A DNA stretch of 64,000 nt from Onishia taeanensis (GTDB lineage: Bacteria > Pseudomonadota > Gammaproteobacteria > Pseudomonadales > Halomonadaceae). Location: NCBI RefSeq assembly GCF_900100755.1, contig NZ_FNCI01000001.1, forward strand, positions 486,453 through 550,452. Reading direction: 5' to 3'. Shown here one piece after another: positions 36,492-46,600 of the stretch. The notes under the pieces were generated by a model. It was given only the letters and a program-made list of their open reading frames with translations. It was not told the origin of the DNA and did not search any database. The position numbers and the translations under genes were made by a program. Numbering within the stretch: position 1 is the first letter of the stretch; every line of letters begins with the position of its first letter.

Positions 36492-37445
36492 TCAGGCCGC
36501 ATGGCGGGACAGCGTCACCGAGGGCGCTTCCCCGAATAGCTGGCGATAGTCCTGGGCGAACTGTCCCAGGTGATAAAAGCCCCAGTCGGCGGCGACCTGG
36601 CTGACCGTGGTGCCGGCTTGCGCGGTTCTCAGGCGCCGGCGCACCCGGTTGAGGCGTGTCAGGCGCAGGAACTGAATGGGGCTGATACCCAGGATGCTGG
36701 TGAAGCTGTACTGCAGGGTGCGCTGGCTGACGTGGGCGATCTCGCAAAGCTCACTCAGGGCGACGGGGGGCGACTGGCAGGTGTCCAGGTGCGCCTTGAT
36801 GCGGTCTACCACCTGCTTGCGATGGGCATAGCTCGGCGACTCGTCGGTATTCGGCGTTTCCTCGCGCAGAATCTCGCCAAGTGCCAGGCTCAGGATGTCT
36901 TGATGGACCTTCACCGATAGCTGGTCATTCTGCGTGCCCAGCAGCCGCTCGATCAGAAAGCCAGTCGCCTGGCGAGTATGCTCGGGTAGCTGTAATCGCA
37001 TCAGGCGGTCGGGGGCTGACGTCAGCAGGTCGTCGGCGGCAGCGCCGGATCGAGTCAACCATTGTCGGCTGACCACCAGGCCGTAGATGCCGAAGCGGTC
37101 CGGCGTTACGAGCTCGAAGTCATGGCCGCCCGGCTGGCACATCACCTCATGCGCGCCCACCCGATGGCCGTTGATGCGGCATCCTTGGGCATCGACGGGA
37201 ATGCCGATCCACAGCGATTCCGGCCAGACGTTGCACTGCTGGCCAAGGGCATTGCTGGTGTACTCCTTGAAGACCTGCATCTCGGTCAGGCGCACCTCGT
37301 CGATACGTCCGTAGAAGGCGCCTTTGCTGAATTGGTCATACTCCTGTGACCAGCCGGTCAGGTTGTGGGCGTGTTCGTTGGCGTCCCATGCCTCCCAAAT
37401 GCACCTCCTTGGTGCATTCTGCGCTACTTGGCGGTCTAGCGACAC
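36492..37445 (-). CDS. eutR: AraC-family activator of ethanolamine genes (EutR-like)
   Basis: This is an AraC/XylS-type regulator of 317 residues. The C-terminal 100 residues hold the two helix-turn-helix units: LSELCEIAHVSQRTLQYSF, then VSQVAADWGFYHLGQFAQDYRQLFGEAPS (seen as AADWGFYHLGQFAQDY). The N-terminal part (QEYDQFSKGAFYGRIDEV) resembles EutR. In enteric bacteria EutR activates eut genes in response to ethanolamine plus cobalamin. It is divergent from eutB across 204 bp, which supports the same role here. Confidence 0.88.
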   Translation of the reverse strand: MSLDRQVAQNAPRRCIWEAWDANEHAHNLTGWSQEYDQFSKGAFYGRIDEVRLTEMQVFKEYTSNALGQQCNVWPESLWIGIPVDAQGCRINGHRVGAHEVMCQPGGHDFELVTPDRFGIYGLVVSRQWLTRSGAAADDLLTSAPDRLMRLQLPEHTRQATGFLIERLLGTQNDQLSVKVHQDILSLALGEILREETPNTDESPSYAHRKQVVDRIKAHLDTCQSPPVALSELCEIAHVSQRTLQYSFTSILGISPIQFLRLTRLNRVRRRLRTAQAGTTVSQVAADWGFYHLGQFAQDYRQLFGEAPSVTLSRHAA

Positions 37446-37497
37446 GGCACATCACTCCCTCTCATGGGGCATATGCTCCTTCCTCATGAGCTAACTA

Positions 37498-37579
37498 CTT
37501 GTTTGTATTTGGTTATTCCGTTTTGCCGGAAAGTGATAACGCTCCGCTAAGCGTCGTCGCTACGCTTTATACAAGCAAG
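37498..37579. promoter_or_regulatory. Inverted repeat in the eutR-eutB divergent region
   Basis: CTTGTTTGTA (37498-37507) and TACAAGCAAG (37570-37579) are inverted copies with 9 of 10 matches, centres 72 bp apart, in the AT-rich 204-bp region between eutR and eutB. They are candidate EutR half-sites. TTTATAC near 37566 could be part of a promoter toward eutB. Confidence 0.4.
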
Positions 37580-37649
37580 TTTCGTTCCGCCGGTGGCCTC
37601 GAGCAGTTGTTCAGGCCGCCGGCGAACCGGTTCATCCTGGGAGACGATC

Positions 37650-39062
37650 ATGGCCAAGGCCTACCATTACACGCTGGGTAGCCAATGCTATCGCTTCAAG
37701 AACCTGGCCGACCTGATGGCCAAAGCCACGCCGGCGCGTTCAGGGGATCGCCTGGCGGGTGTCATCGCGGAATCCGCCGAGGAGCGGGTGGTGGCCCAGA
37801 TGGCGCTGGCTGAGCTGCCGCTGGCCACCTTTCTGGAAGACCACCTTATCCCTTATGAGCAGGACGAAATCACCCGGCTGATCATCGACACTCACGATAA
37901 CCAGGCCTTTGCTCCCATCAGCCATTTGACGGTGGGCGATTTTCGTAACTGGCTGCTGAGCGACCTTGCCACTCCCGAGATGCTGACACGCGTCAAGGCC
38001 GGCATCACCCCGGAGATGGCCGCAGCGGTCAGCAAGCTGATGCGCAATCAGGACCTGATCCTGGTGGCGCGCAAGTGTCGGGTGACCACCGCCTTTCGCA
38101 ATACCATCGGCCTGCCTGGAAGACTCTCGACTCGCCTGCAGCCCAACCATCCGACCGACGATGTGACCGGCATTGCCGCCAGCATTCTCGATGGCCTGCT
38201 CTACGGCAACGGCGATGCGGTGATCGGCATCAATCCGGCCACCGACAACGTTGCCCAGAGCATCAAGCTGATGACGCTGATGGATGAGGTGATCCAGAAG
38301 TATCAGATTCCCACCCAGTCCTGCGTGCTGACGCATGTCACCAATACCCTGGAGGCCATCGAGCAGGGCGCCCCGGTTGACCTGGTATTCCAGTCGATCG
38401 GTGGCACCCAGGCCACCAACGACAGCTTCGGCTTCAATCTCGGCGTGCTTGCCGAGGCGCAGGATGCAGCAAAAAGCCTCAAGCGCGGCACCGTGGGCGA
38501 CAACGTCATGTACTTTGAGACCGGCCAGGGCAGTGTGCTGTCGGCGAATGCCCACCATGGCCTCGATCAGCAGACCTGCGAGGTACGTGCCTATGCGGTG
38601 GCGCGCCACTTCGACCCGCTACTGGTCAATACCGTGGTCGGCTTCATCGGCCCGGAGTACCTGTTCGACGGCAAGCAGATCATCCGTGCCGGACTCGAGG
38701 ATCACTTCTGCGGCAAGCTGCTCGGCGTGCCGATGGGCTGTGATATCTGCTACACCAACCACGCCGATGCCGATCAGAACGATATGGACAACCTGCTGAC
38801 TCTGCTCGGGGTGGCGGGGTGCACCTTCATCATGGGCATCCCCGGCTCGGATGACATCATGCTCAACTACCAGACCACGTCCTTCCACGATGCGCTCTAT
38901 GCGCGTCGGGCGCTTGATCTGTCGCCGGCCCCGGAGTTCGAACGCTGGCTCGGTGAGATGGCGATCTTCGATGACGTCGCCAAGCACGCGCCCAGTTCCG
39001 TCTTGCCGGGCTCCTTTGCCCGCTCGCTTGCCAACCTGCCCGCCACCGGAGCCAATCAATGA
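37650..39062 (+). CDS. eutB: Ethanolamine ammonia-lyase large subunit
   Basis: EutB is the catalytic subunit of the adenosylcobalamin-dependent lyase that splits ethanolamine into acetaldehyde and ammonia. It has 470 residues (E. coli 453). The ATG at 37650 (MAKAYHYTLGSQCYRF) follows GGGAGACGATC, and a longer frame to 37593 is unsupported. Family segments are LPGRLSTRLQPNHPTDDVTG, GNGDAVIGINPATD, FQSIGGTQATNDSFG, YFETGQGSVLSANAHHG and MGCDICYTNHADADQNDM. Its stop overlaps the eutC start by four bases. Confidence 0.97.
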   Translation: MAKAYHYTLGSQCYRFKNLADLMAKATPARSGDRLAGVIAESAEERVVAQMALAELPLATFLEDHLIPYEQDEITRLIIDTHDNQAFAPISHLTVGDFRNWLLSDLATPEMLTRVKAGITPEMAAAVSKLMRNQDLILVARKCRVTTAFRNTIGLPGRLSTRLQPNHPTDDVTGIAASILDGLLYGNGDAVIGINPATDNVAQSIKLMTLMDEVIQKYQIPTQSCVLTHVTNTLEAIEQGAPVDLVFQSIGGTQATNDSFGFNLGVLAEAQDAAKSLKRGTVGDNVMYFETGQGSVLSANAHHGLDQQTCEVRAYAVARHFDPLLVNTVVGFIGPEYLFDGKQIIRAGLEDHFCGKLLGVPMGCDICYTNHADADQNDMDNLLTLLGVAGCTFIMGIPGSDDIMLNYQTTSFHDALYARRALDLSPAPEFERWLGEMAIFDDVAKHAPSSVLPGSFARSLANLPATGANQ

Positions 39063-39892
39063 CGGATAACCCCCTTGATCAGGCAGTGACGGACAACCCC
39101 TGGCATCATCTGCGCCAGTTCACCGATGCACGCATTGGCCTTGGCCGTGCCGGCATCAGCCTGCCGACTGCATGCTCGCTGGAGTTCCAGTTGGCTCACG
39201 CGCGTGCCCAGGATGCCGTGCATCTGCCATTGGATGTCGACGTGCTGTGCCAGGACCTCGAAGCACTGGATGGGCTCAGCGCGAGCCTGCCGATAAAACG
39301 CCTTCACAGTCGTGTTCCCGACCGCTTCACCTATCTGCAGCGCCCGGACTGGGGGCGGCGACTCGACGAGGCGTCTGTGCAGCGGCTGCGCGCAGAGGAT
39401 GCGGCGGCACAGCCTGCCTTCGATCTGGCCATTACCGTGGTCGACGGCCTGTCGTCGCTTGCCGTTCAGCAGAATGCGGCGCCTTTTCTCGCGGCGCTGA
39501 CCCGGGTCTTGGCCGATGACGACCAGGTGTGGTCGCTGGCGCCGCTCTCGGTGGTCGAGCAGGGGCGGGTCGCGATTGGTGATGAGGTCGGCGAATTGCT
39601 CAACGCCCGGGCGGTGCTGGTGCTGATCGGCGAGCGCCCCGGGCTTAGCTCGCCGGATAGCCTCGGGCTCTACATGACATGGGGACCGGCGGTCGGGCTT
39701 ACCGATGCCTATCGCAACTGCATTTCCAATATACGCCCGGCAGGGCTCGCCTTCGACGATGCCAGTCGGCGGCTTCTGTACTTGCTGCGTGAATCACGGG
39801 CCAAGGGACTGTCCGGCGTCAATCTCAAGGATCGAACACAGGATGATGTCATCGAGTCATCGCAAGGTATTCGCAACTTTCTGATTTCCTGA
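39059..39892 (+). CDS. eutC: Ethanolamine ammonia-lyase small subunit
   Basis: EutC completes the ethanolamine ammonia-lyase and helps bind adenosylcobalamin. It has 277 residues. Segments typical of the family are LRQFTDARIGLGRAGISLPT, VPDRFTYLQRPDWGRRLD, VVDGLSSLAVQQNA, LIGERPGLSSPDSLGLYMTW and YRNCISNIRPAGL. It starts inside the eutB stop (ATGA) and is translationally coupled. No EutA reactivase or cobalamin adenosyltransferase gene is in the window. Confidence 0.96.
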   Translation: MTDNPLDQAVTDNPWHHLRQFTDARIGLGRAGISLPTACSLEFQLAHARAQDAVHLPLDVDVLCQDLEALDGLSASLPIKRLHSRVPDRFTYLQRPDWGRRLDEASVQRLRAEDAAAQPAFDLAITVVDGLSSLAVQQNAAPFLAALTRVLADDDQVWSLAPLSVVEQGRVAIGDEVGELLNARAVLVLIGERPGLSSPDSLGLYMTWGPAVGLTDAYRNCISNIRPAGLAFDDASRRLLYLLRESRAKGLSGVNLKDRTQDDVIESSQGIRNFLIS

Positions 39893-39960
39893 CGATGTTC
39901 CCCGATGACCTGATCCGTCACCCGCTTTATCTCCAATAACAATGATGTGAGGTAGTACCC

Positions 39961-41388
39961 ATGAACGACGCGAATCTTGACCGGGAGTACCTGGCCAAAC
40001 GACAGCTAAAGAAAGGCACGGCCGGCTGGATACTGCTGGCCGGTCTCGGTGTCTCCTACGTGATCTCCGGTGACTTCGCCGGCTGGAACTTCGGCATCGC
40101 CGAGGCGGGCTGGGGTGGTTTCGTGATCGCCGCCGCCCTGATGGGACTGATGTACTTCGCTCTGGTACTGTCGCTTGCCGAGATGTCGGCGGCCATTCCT
40201 GCTGCCGGGGGCGGCTACAGCTTTGCGCGTCAAGCCATGGGGCCGGCGGGGGGCTACCTGACCGGGCTCGCTGTGCTGATCGAGTATGCGCTGGCACCGG
40301 CGGCCATCGTGATTTTCATCGGGGCTGCCGTTGAGGAACTGCTGGGCATCAATGGCCCCGTGGTCTATGCGCTCTTTTATGCCATTTTCATCGGTATTCA
40401 TCTGGCCGGCGTCGGTGAGGCGCTGAAGGTGATGATGGTGATCAGTGGCCTTGCCGTGTTCGCCATCATCGCCACCGCGCTGGCGCTGGTCGGCGTGTTC
40501 GATGCCAGTCGGCTGTTCGATATCGCACCGACCGATGCGGTTGGCGCCAATGCCTTCATGCCCTTTGGCTGGGCCGGTGTATGGGCCGCGTTGCCCTTCG
40601 GCATGTGGCTGTTCCTGGCCGTGGAAGGCGTACCGCTGGCGGCTGAGGAAGCCAAGAACCCCGCCCGCGATGTGCCCAAGGGAATCATCGGCGCCATGCT
40701 CTTTCTGGTCGTTACGGCGCTGTTGGTGGTGGTGCTGCTGGCCGGTGCCGCCGGTGCCGGTGTGATCGGCAGCAGTGGCGTGCCGCTGGTGGATGCGCTC
40801 AAGGCCGCGGACTATGCGACGCTTGCCACGCTGGTCAACGTGCTGGGGCTTGCTGGTCTCATCGCCTCCTTCTTCTCGATCATCTACGGCTACAGCCGTC
40901 TGGTGTTCGCCCTGTCGCGGGCCGGCTACCTGCCCAAGGTGCTGTCGCTGACCAGCCGTCGCAAGGCGCCGACCTGGGCGCTGGTGGTGCCGGGCGTGTT
41001 CGGCTTTTTGGTGTCGTTGAGCGGAGAGGGCGATCTGATCCTGGGCATGGCGGTGGTGGGTGCCACCCTGTCATACGCGCTGATGGCGCTGAGCCATATC
41101 CTGCTGCGCTTGAAGCGCCCGGAATTGCCGCGCCCCTATAAGACCCCCGGTGGCATCATCACTTCCGGTGTGGCCCTGGTGCTTTCGCTGGTGGCGCTGT
41201 CCGGCGTTTATGCCTTCGATCCGCGCGCCTTCAACTACACCCTGGTGCTGTTTGCGATCGGCGCGGCGTATTACTTCTTCTACAGCAAGAACACCCTGGT
41301 GGCGAAGACCGCCGATGAGGAGTTTGCGCTGGTGGCCGATGCCGAGAGCGCCTTGGAAACAGCCGATACGGCACATGCCAATGCCTAG
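39961..41388 (+). CDS. eat: Ethanolamine permease
   Basis: This is an amino acid-polyamine-organocation (APC) superfamily permease of 475 residues with about twelve hydrophobic segments. The N-terminus (LKKGTAGWILLAGLGVSYVISGDFAGWNFG) and PAAGGGYSFARQAMGP match the Eat/YeaN-like ethanolamine permease family. The hydrophilic C-terminal tail is acidic and Ala-rich (EEFALVADAESALETADTAHANA). Its place 68 bp after eutC makes ethanolamine the probable substrate. The ATG has a GTGAGGTAG ribosome site, and a strong terminator follows. Confidence 0.9.
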   Translation: MNDANLDREYLAKRQLKKGTAGWILLAGLGVSYVISGDFAGWNFGIAEAGWGGFVIAAALMGLMYFALVLSLAEMSAAIPAAGGGYSFARQAMGPAGGYLTGLAVLIEYALAPAAIVIFIGAAVEELLGINGPVVYALFYAIFIGIHLAGVGEALKVMMVISGLAVFAIIATALALVGVFDASRLFDIAPTDAVGANAFMPFGWAGVWAALPFGMWLFLAVEGVPLAAEEAKNPARDVPKGIIGAMLFLVVTALLVVVLLAGAAGAGVIGSSGVPLVDALKAADYATLATLVNVLGLAGLIASFFSIIYGYSRLVFALSRAGYLPKVLSLTSRRKAPTWALVVPGVFGFLVSLSGEGDLILGMAVVGATLSYALMALSHILLRLKRPELPRPYKTPGGIITSGVALVLSLVALSGVYAFDPRAFNYTLVLFAIGAAYYFFYSKNTLVAKTADEEFALVADAESALETADTAHANA

Positions 41389-41433
41389 GCTGCCTGGCCA
41401 GCAAGCATCGCTCGCGAAGGCCTCATGAATAAA

Positions 41434-41463
41434 CAAAAGGGCTGCCATTTGGCAGCCCTTTTG
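41434..41463. terminator. Bidirectional terminator between eat and the antiporter
   Basis: Perfect 13-bp stem CAAAAGGGCTGCC / GGCAGCCCTTTTG with the loop ATTT. Built-in A and T runs give U-tracts on both strands, fitting the convergent genes. Confidence 0.9.
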
Positions 41464-41491
41464 CGTGTGGCGGGGAGTAACCGATGCTTCC

Positions 41492-43342
41492 TCAAGCGGC
41501 GGGGCGGCGGCGTTCGGTACGCTGCGCTTCCATCACTTCGCTGCCGGTTTCGGCATAGGTCAGCCCGATCAGGGTTTCACCGCTGCGCGGCACGAAGCTC
41601 TCTTCAGCGGTGGCGATGCGGATGCGTCCACCGGGGGTGAAGGCAAACAGCGGCAGCAGGCGATCCTGATGCTGGGTGCGATAGTCCTCGATCTTGGTCG
41701 TGCTGGAGATCGGCATGCACTGGATGGCTGCGCCGCGGGCGATCAGGCTCGACAGTCGGGCAAAGGTCACGTCTTCGCCGAAGGCCACCGGCAGATGGCC
41801 CAGCGCCTGGTCGTGGCGGGGCTGCGGTTTCTTGCCGGCCTTGACGGCCAGTCGATAGACCTTTCCCTCGCCGACCTGGGGTTCGAAGTGCAGCGCGGCC
41901 AGATTGTTGAGTTCCCGATAGGGCGAAAGCGGCAGCAAGTGGCCGATGCCGGTTAGCTCGAGGTGCTGGGCGGCATGTTCGGAAAGCGGGTCGCCGTAGT
42001 AGACCGGCAGGCCCATGGTCCGAGCTTCCTGAACGGCATCCCAGCTATTGTCGGTGAGCAATACCTTGAAGCCATTCTCCTGCAGCGTGCTGGCCACTGC
42101 CCGTGCCACGGGGTTGGCGCCAATGATTAGGAAGCCACGCGGCGTGGGGCGGCTCAGGTTCAGCAGGCCGGCCAGCGGGCGCGCCATCAGGCTCTGCATT
42201 ACCACCGTGCTGATGATCACCAGGAAGGTTACCGGTACCAGAAGTTCGGCGCCGGGCATGTTGAGGCTCGTCAGGCGCAGCGAGAACAGCGAAGCGACGG
42301 CGGCGGCCACGATCCCGCGAGGCGAGATAAAGGCCAGCAGCGTCTTCTCGCGCCAGTCGAGTCCACTGCCGAGGGTACATATCCAGACCGTTAACGGGCG
42401 CGCCACCGCTACCAGCACGGCCAGAAAGGCCCAGGCCGGCCAGGTCAGCAACGACAGCTGGTCGGTGGTGAGGCGTGCAGCAAGCAGGATGAATAGCCCC
42501 GAGATCAGCAGGATCGAGAGGGTCTCTTTGAATTCGATGATCGGCTGTGTCGGCACGCCGCGCATGTTGGCAAGCCACACCCCCATCACGGTAACGGTCA
42601 GCAGGCCTGACTCGTGGAAAAGGGTGTTGGAGATCGAGTACAGCGTCAGCATCATCATTAGGGTGCCGAAGCTGTGCAGCTTGCGCGGCAGCCAATTGTG
42701 GCGAAGCACCAGGCCCCACAGATAGCCGCCAGCGATGCCCAGCCCGAAGCCGATCAGCGCTGTCTTGCCGAATAGCAGAAGCGTGTGCGCGGCGGCGTTG
42801 CCGGCATCGACCGAGCCCCCTAGCGCCACGAACTCGTAGACCAACACCGCGCCGATGGCGCCCACCGGGTCGATCAGAATGCCTTCCCAGCGCAGAATTT
42901 GGGTCAGGTTCTCCTTGGCGCGCAGCGTCTGCAGTAGCGGCAGCACCACGGTGGGGCCGGTCACCACCAGCAGCGCGCCGAGCACGCTTGCCATCTGCCA
43001 GGACAGGTCGAGCAGCAGGTAGGCGGCGCCAGTGCCGATCAGCCCGGTTATCAGCACGCCCCAGGTCACCAGCCGTCGCACCGTGCGGCCATGGCCGCCC
43101 AGTTCGCGGAAGCTAAGGGTCAGGGCACCCTCGAAGAGGATCACCGCTACCGCCAGTGAGACCAGCGGAAACAGTAGCTCGCCGAGCAGGGCGTCCGGGG
43201 CGAGTACGCCGGTGACAGGACCCGCGGCGATGCCGGCGACCAGCAGCGTGAGAATGGCCGGCAAGCGTAGCTGCCAGGCGATCCATTGGCAGACCAGGGC
43301 CAGTAGGCCGATTCCCGCCAGTTGGAGAGCTGCATGCTCCAT
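41492..43342 (-). CDS. CPA1-family Na+(K+)/H+ antiporter with TrkA-N domain
   Basis: This is an inner-membrane cation/proton antiporter of 616 residues. About twelve hydrophobic helices fill residues 1-390, with the CPA1 core segments VILFEGALTLSFRELG, VTGPTVVLPLL and ILIDPVGAIGAVLVYE containing the transport aspartates. A nucleotide-binding TrkA-N-like domain follows from about residue 400 (GFLIIGANPVARAVASTL), and the C-terminus is hydrophilic. The overall build resembles NhaP-type or KefC-like exchangers. Sodium or potassium extrusion would suit a halophile, but ion specificity cannot be read here. It is transcribed alone. Confidence 0.88.
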   Translation of the reverse strand: MEHAALQLAGIGLLALVCQWIAWQLRLPAILTLLVAGIAAGPVTGVLAPDALLGELLFPLVSLAVAVILFEGALTLSFRELGGHGRTVRRLVTWGVLITGLIGTGAAYLLLDLSWQMASVLGALLVVTGPTVVLPLLQTLRAKENLTQILRWEGILIDPVGAIGAVLVYEFVALGGSVDAGNAAAHTLLLFGKTALIGFGLGIAGGYLWGLVLRHNWLPRKLHSFGTLMMMLTLYSISNTLFHESGLLTVTVMGVWLANMRGVPTQPIIEFKETLSILLISGLFILLAARLTTDQLSLLTWPAWAFLAVLVAVARPLTVWICTLGSGLDWREKTLLAFISPRGIVAAAVASLFSLRLTSLNMPGAELLVPVTFLVIISTVVMQSLMARPLAGLLNLSRPTPRGFLIIGANPVARAVASTLQENGFKVLLTDNSWDAVQEARTMGLPVYYGDPLSEHAAQHLELTGIGHLLPLSPYRELNNLAALHFEPQVGEGKVYRLAVKAGKKPQPRHDQALGHLPVAFGEDVTFARLSSLIARGAAIQCMPISSTTKIEDYRTQHQDRLLPLFAFTPGGRIRIATAEESFVPRSGETLIGLTYAETGSEVMEAQRTERRRPAA

Positions 43343-43561
43343 GTGAGGATGCTCCGGTGAGTGTCAGAAAGCCGCGAAGCCTATCTTTGCAGCAGGCCAC
43401 ATGCAAACCCTAAACGGTGTCGATGTGTTCCCGATGACACGGAAGCTGTCGGCGCGCTTAGTGGCCGGCGATGATGCCCGGCATGGCGCGGCTCGTGCGT
43501 TGAAGCATGCGGCCAGCGAGAAAAGGGCGATAGGCAAAATGTGACGGGCATTCTAGCAAGC

Positions 43562-43585
43562 CGCCCGGCCTTGCGTGGCCGGGCG
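43562..43585. terminator. Hairpin downstream of the YdiJ-type gene
   Basis: Perfect 9-bp GC stem CGCCCGGCC / GGCCGGGCG with a 6-base loop, 24 bases after the minus-strand stop of the dehydrogenase gene. The following T run is weak. The rest of 43343-43608 shows no supported gene. Confidence 0.55.
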
Positions 43586-43608
43586 TATTGCAGGGCAGTG
43601 TCGCCTGA

Positions 43609-46600
43609 TCAGGCGCCGCGCAGCGTTTCCAACAGCCCCTGCAGAGGATGCGTCAGCGCGGTGTCGGAAAGTCGCTTGGCCTGGCTGCGGCAGGAATAAC
43701 CTGTCGCCAGCAAGCGGCCGGTGTTGGCGGGATCTTCGACCTTGGGCTGCCAGGACTGGGCATAGATGGTTTTCGAGGTATCGAGGTTGCGCGTCTCGTG
43801 ACCGTAGGTACCGGACATGCCGCAGCAGCCGCTGGCGAGTACCTCGAGTTCTAGGCCGAAGACGCTGAACACCTGCTGCCAGGCCTTGGGGGAGCCCGGC
43901 GCGTTGGTCTTTTCGGTGCAGTGAGCGAGCAGCTTGAAGCCCGGATCACTGAGCGTGACGCCACGGGGCTTGAGGCGCTTGCCCAGCGACACCAGCCATT
44001 CCTGCAGCATCAGCACCTCGGGCACGGCATCCGCTCCCAGGGCTTTTACGTACTCCTGGCGATAGGTCAGCGTCATCGCCGGGTCGATACCGACCAGCGG
44101 TACGCCGAAGTCTGCCAGGCTCTTGAGTTTCTTGGCCTGGCGCTCTGCCGTGCGCTCGAATGCGCCGAGGAAGCCCTGCACGTTGAGCGGCTTGCCGTTG
44201 GGCGAGAAGGGCGCGACGAAGACCTTGATATCCAGCCGCGAGAGCAGCTCGACCACATCCATGACCAGCTTGGATTCGAAGTAGCTGGTGAAGGCGTCCT
44301 GGACCAGGATCACGCTGTTGGCTTTCTGGGCCTCGGTGAGCAGGCCAAGTGAGGTCGGGGTCGCTTCTGCCACGCCCCAGGCCTTGAGCTGTTTCTTGAG
44401 GCTGGCCCGCGAGAGCTTGGGGCTGTCGACCATGCCGACGGGACCAGCGAGCAGACGATCGACCAGGCGGTTGTCGAGTGCAGCGTTGTAGAGCGGCGCC
44501 AGCGGGGCGAGATAGGGCACCATGAATTCCAGGCCACCGATCACGTAATCCCGTGGCGCGCGCAGGTAACGGCCGTGATAGACCTCGAGGAACTGGGAGC
44601 GAAACTCCGGCACGTTGACCTTGATCGGGCATTGGCCGGCGCAGGACTTGCACGCTAGGCAGCCCGCCATGGCGTCATAGACCTCATGAGAGAAGTCCTC
44701 CTCGCCGCGGCGCTTGGCCCAGGTGTTGCGGGCGCGGGCCGGGAAGTCGCGAACGAAGCCCCAGAGGCCCTCGACCTTCTTCTGCTTCGATTCTTCCACC
44801 ACGTCGGTGCCGGCGCGTCCCTGCAGGCGCAGCCATTCCCGCATCAGGCTGGCACGGCCCTTGGGCGACTGGACACGCTCGCGGGTGGCTTTCCACGAGG
44901 GGCACATGGCGTCATCGGGATCGTAGTTGTAGCAGGCGCCATTGCCGTTGCAGTAGACCGCCGCGGCGTGGGACTGCCAGACCCGTTCGTCGATCTGGCG
45001 GTCGTACTGGCCCCGGGTCGGCACCTCGTCGATGGCCAGCAGCCCCGGGTCGACCCATTTTACCGTCTGCTCGCCGTCGCCCGCCTCGTTCTCTTCAGCG
45101 TCTTCTGCCGCGAGAGGGGTGGCGATCTTGCCGGGATTGAGCTGGTTATACGGATCGAAGGCCGCCTTCAGCCGCTGCAGGCTCGGGTAGAGCTCGCCGA
45201 AGAACTTGGGGGCGTATTCGGAACGCACGCCCTTGCCGTGCTCGCCCCACAAGAGGCCGTGATACTTGTGGGTCAGCTCGGCGACCTCATCCGAGATCTG
45301 GCGGATCAGCGCCTCCTGGGCTGGGTCCTTCATGTCGATGGCCGGCCGCACATGCAGCACGCCGGCATCGACGTGGCCGAACATGCCATAGGTAAGCCCG
45401 TGGGCATCCAGGGCGGCACGGAACTCGGCGATATAGTCGGCCAAGTGCTCCGGCGGCACCGCGGTGTCCTCGACGAAGGGAATCGGGCGCTTCTCGCCCT
45501 GGACGTTGCCGAGCAGGCCTACCGCGCGCTTGCGCATGGCATAGACGCGTTTGATCTGCTCATGGCCCTCGGCCAGGGTATAGCCCAGCCGCTCGACGCT
45601 GCTGTCCGCCTCCAGGTGGCGGGTAAAATCGTCGATGCGGGCCTTTAGCGCCTCGGGGTCGTCGGCGTTGAATTCGATCAGATTGATGCCGCGAATCGAC
45701 GTTTCGGTGCGCGTCGCCACCGCCGTATCGTCTTCGGCTTGATCGTCGGCCTGGTCTTGATGGTTGTCTGCCTTGGGCGCACCGGTGGTGGCCGGGAAGA
45801 ACTCCGCCACGCTGTCCCATACGAAGTCCTGCTGCGCCAGGCCCAGCACCTTGTCGTCCACGGTCTCGATGGAGGTCGGGGCCGCGGGGCTCGCCATTAA
45901 CGCCTTGGCATCCCGCAGGGCATCCATGAAGCTCGAGTAGCGAACATTGACTAGGGTGGAGTGCTTGGGAATCGGCAGCACGTTGAGTACCGCTTCGTTG
46001 AGCAGCCCAAGCGAGCCCTCCGAACCGCACAGCACGCTGTTGAGATCGAACTGCCGCTGGTCGTTATAGAGATGCGCCAAGTCATAGCCCGTCAGGCAGC
46101 GGTTGAGCTTGGGGAACTTGGCCTCGATCAGCCCGGCTTGGGTATCGATGATGGCGCGGGCGGTGCGGTGGGCCTCGCCGACCCGGTCGTCGCGGGCGCA
46201 GGTCGCCTCCAGCGCTTCGCCTTCGAGCGGCCGGCTGGTGAGGCGCTCGCCGCCCAGCAGCACGCTGTCGAGCTCCAGCACGTGATCGCGGGTCTTGCCG
46301 TATTCACAGCTGCCCTGGCCGCTGGCATCGGTCGAGATCATGCCGCCAATGGTGGCGCGATTGGAGGTCGACAGCTCCGGGGCGAAGAAGAGCCCGTGGG
46401 GCTTGAGGGCGGCATTGAGCTGGTCCTTGACCACGCCTGCCTGCACGCGCACCTGACGGCGCTCGACGTCGATGTCGAGGATGGCGTTCATGTGCTTTGA
46501 GATATCGACCACCAGGCCGTCGGTCAGCGACTGGCCGTTGGTACCCGTGCCGCCGCCGCGAGGCGTAAGCACGACCTTGCGATGCGCCTCCTGGCCGGCG

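Noticed and set aside
43401..43544. 47-codon ORF on the plus strand upstream of the YdiJ-type gene
   Set aside because: It has no ribosome site and no recognisable features, and its composition is unremarkable, so I treat the region as intergenic.
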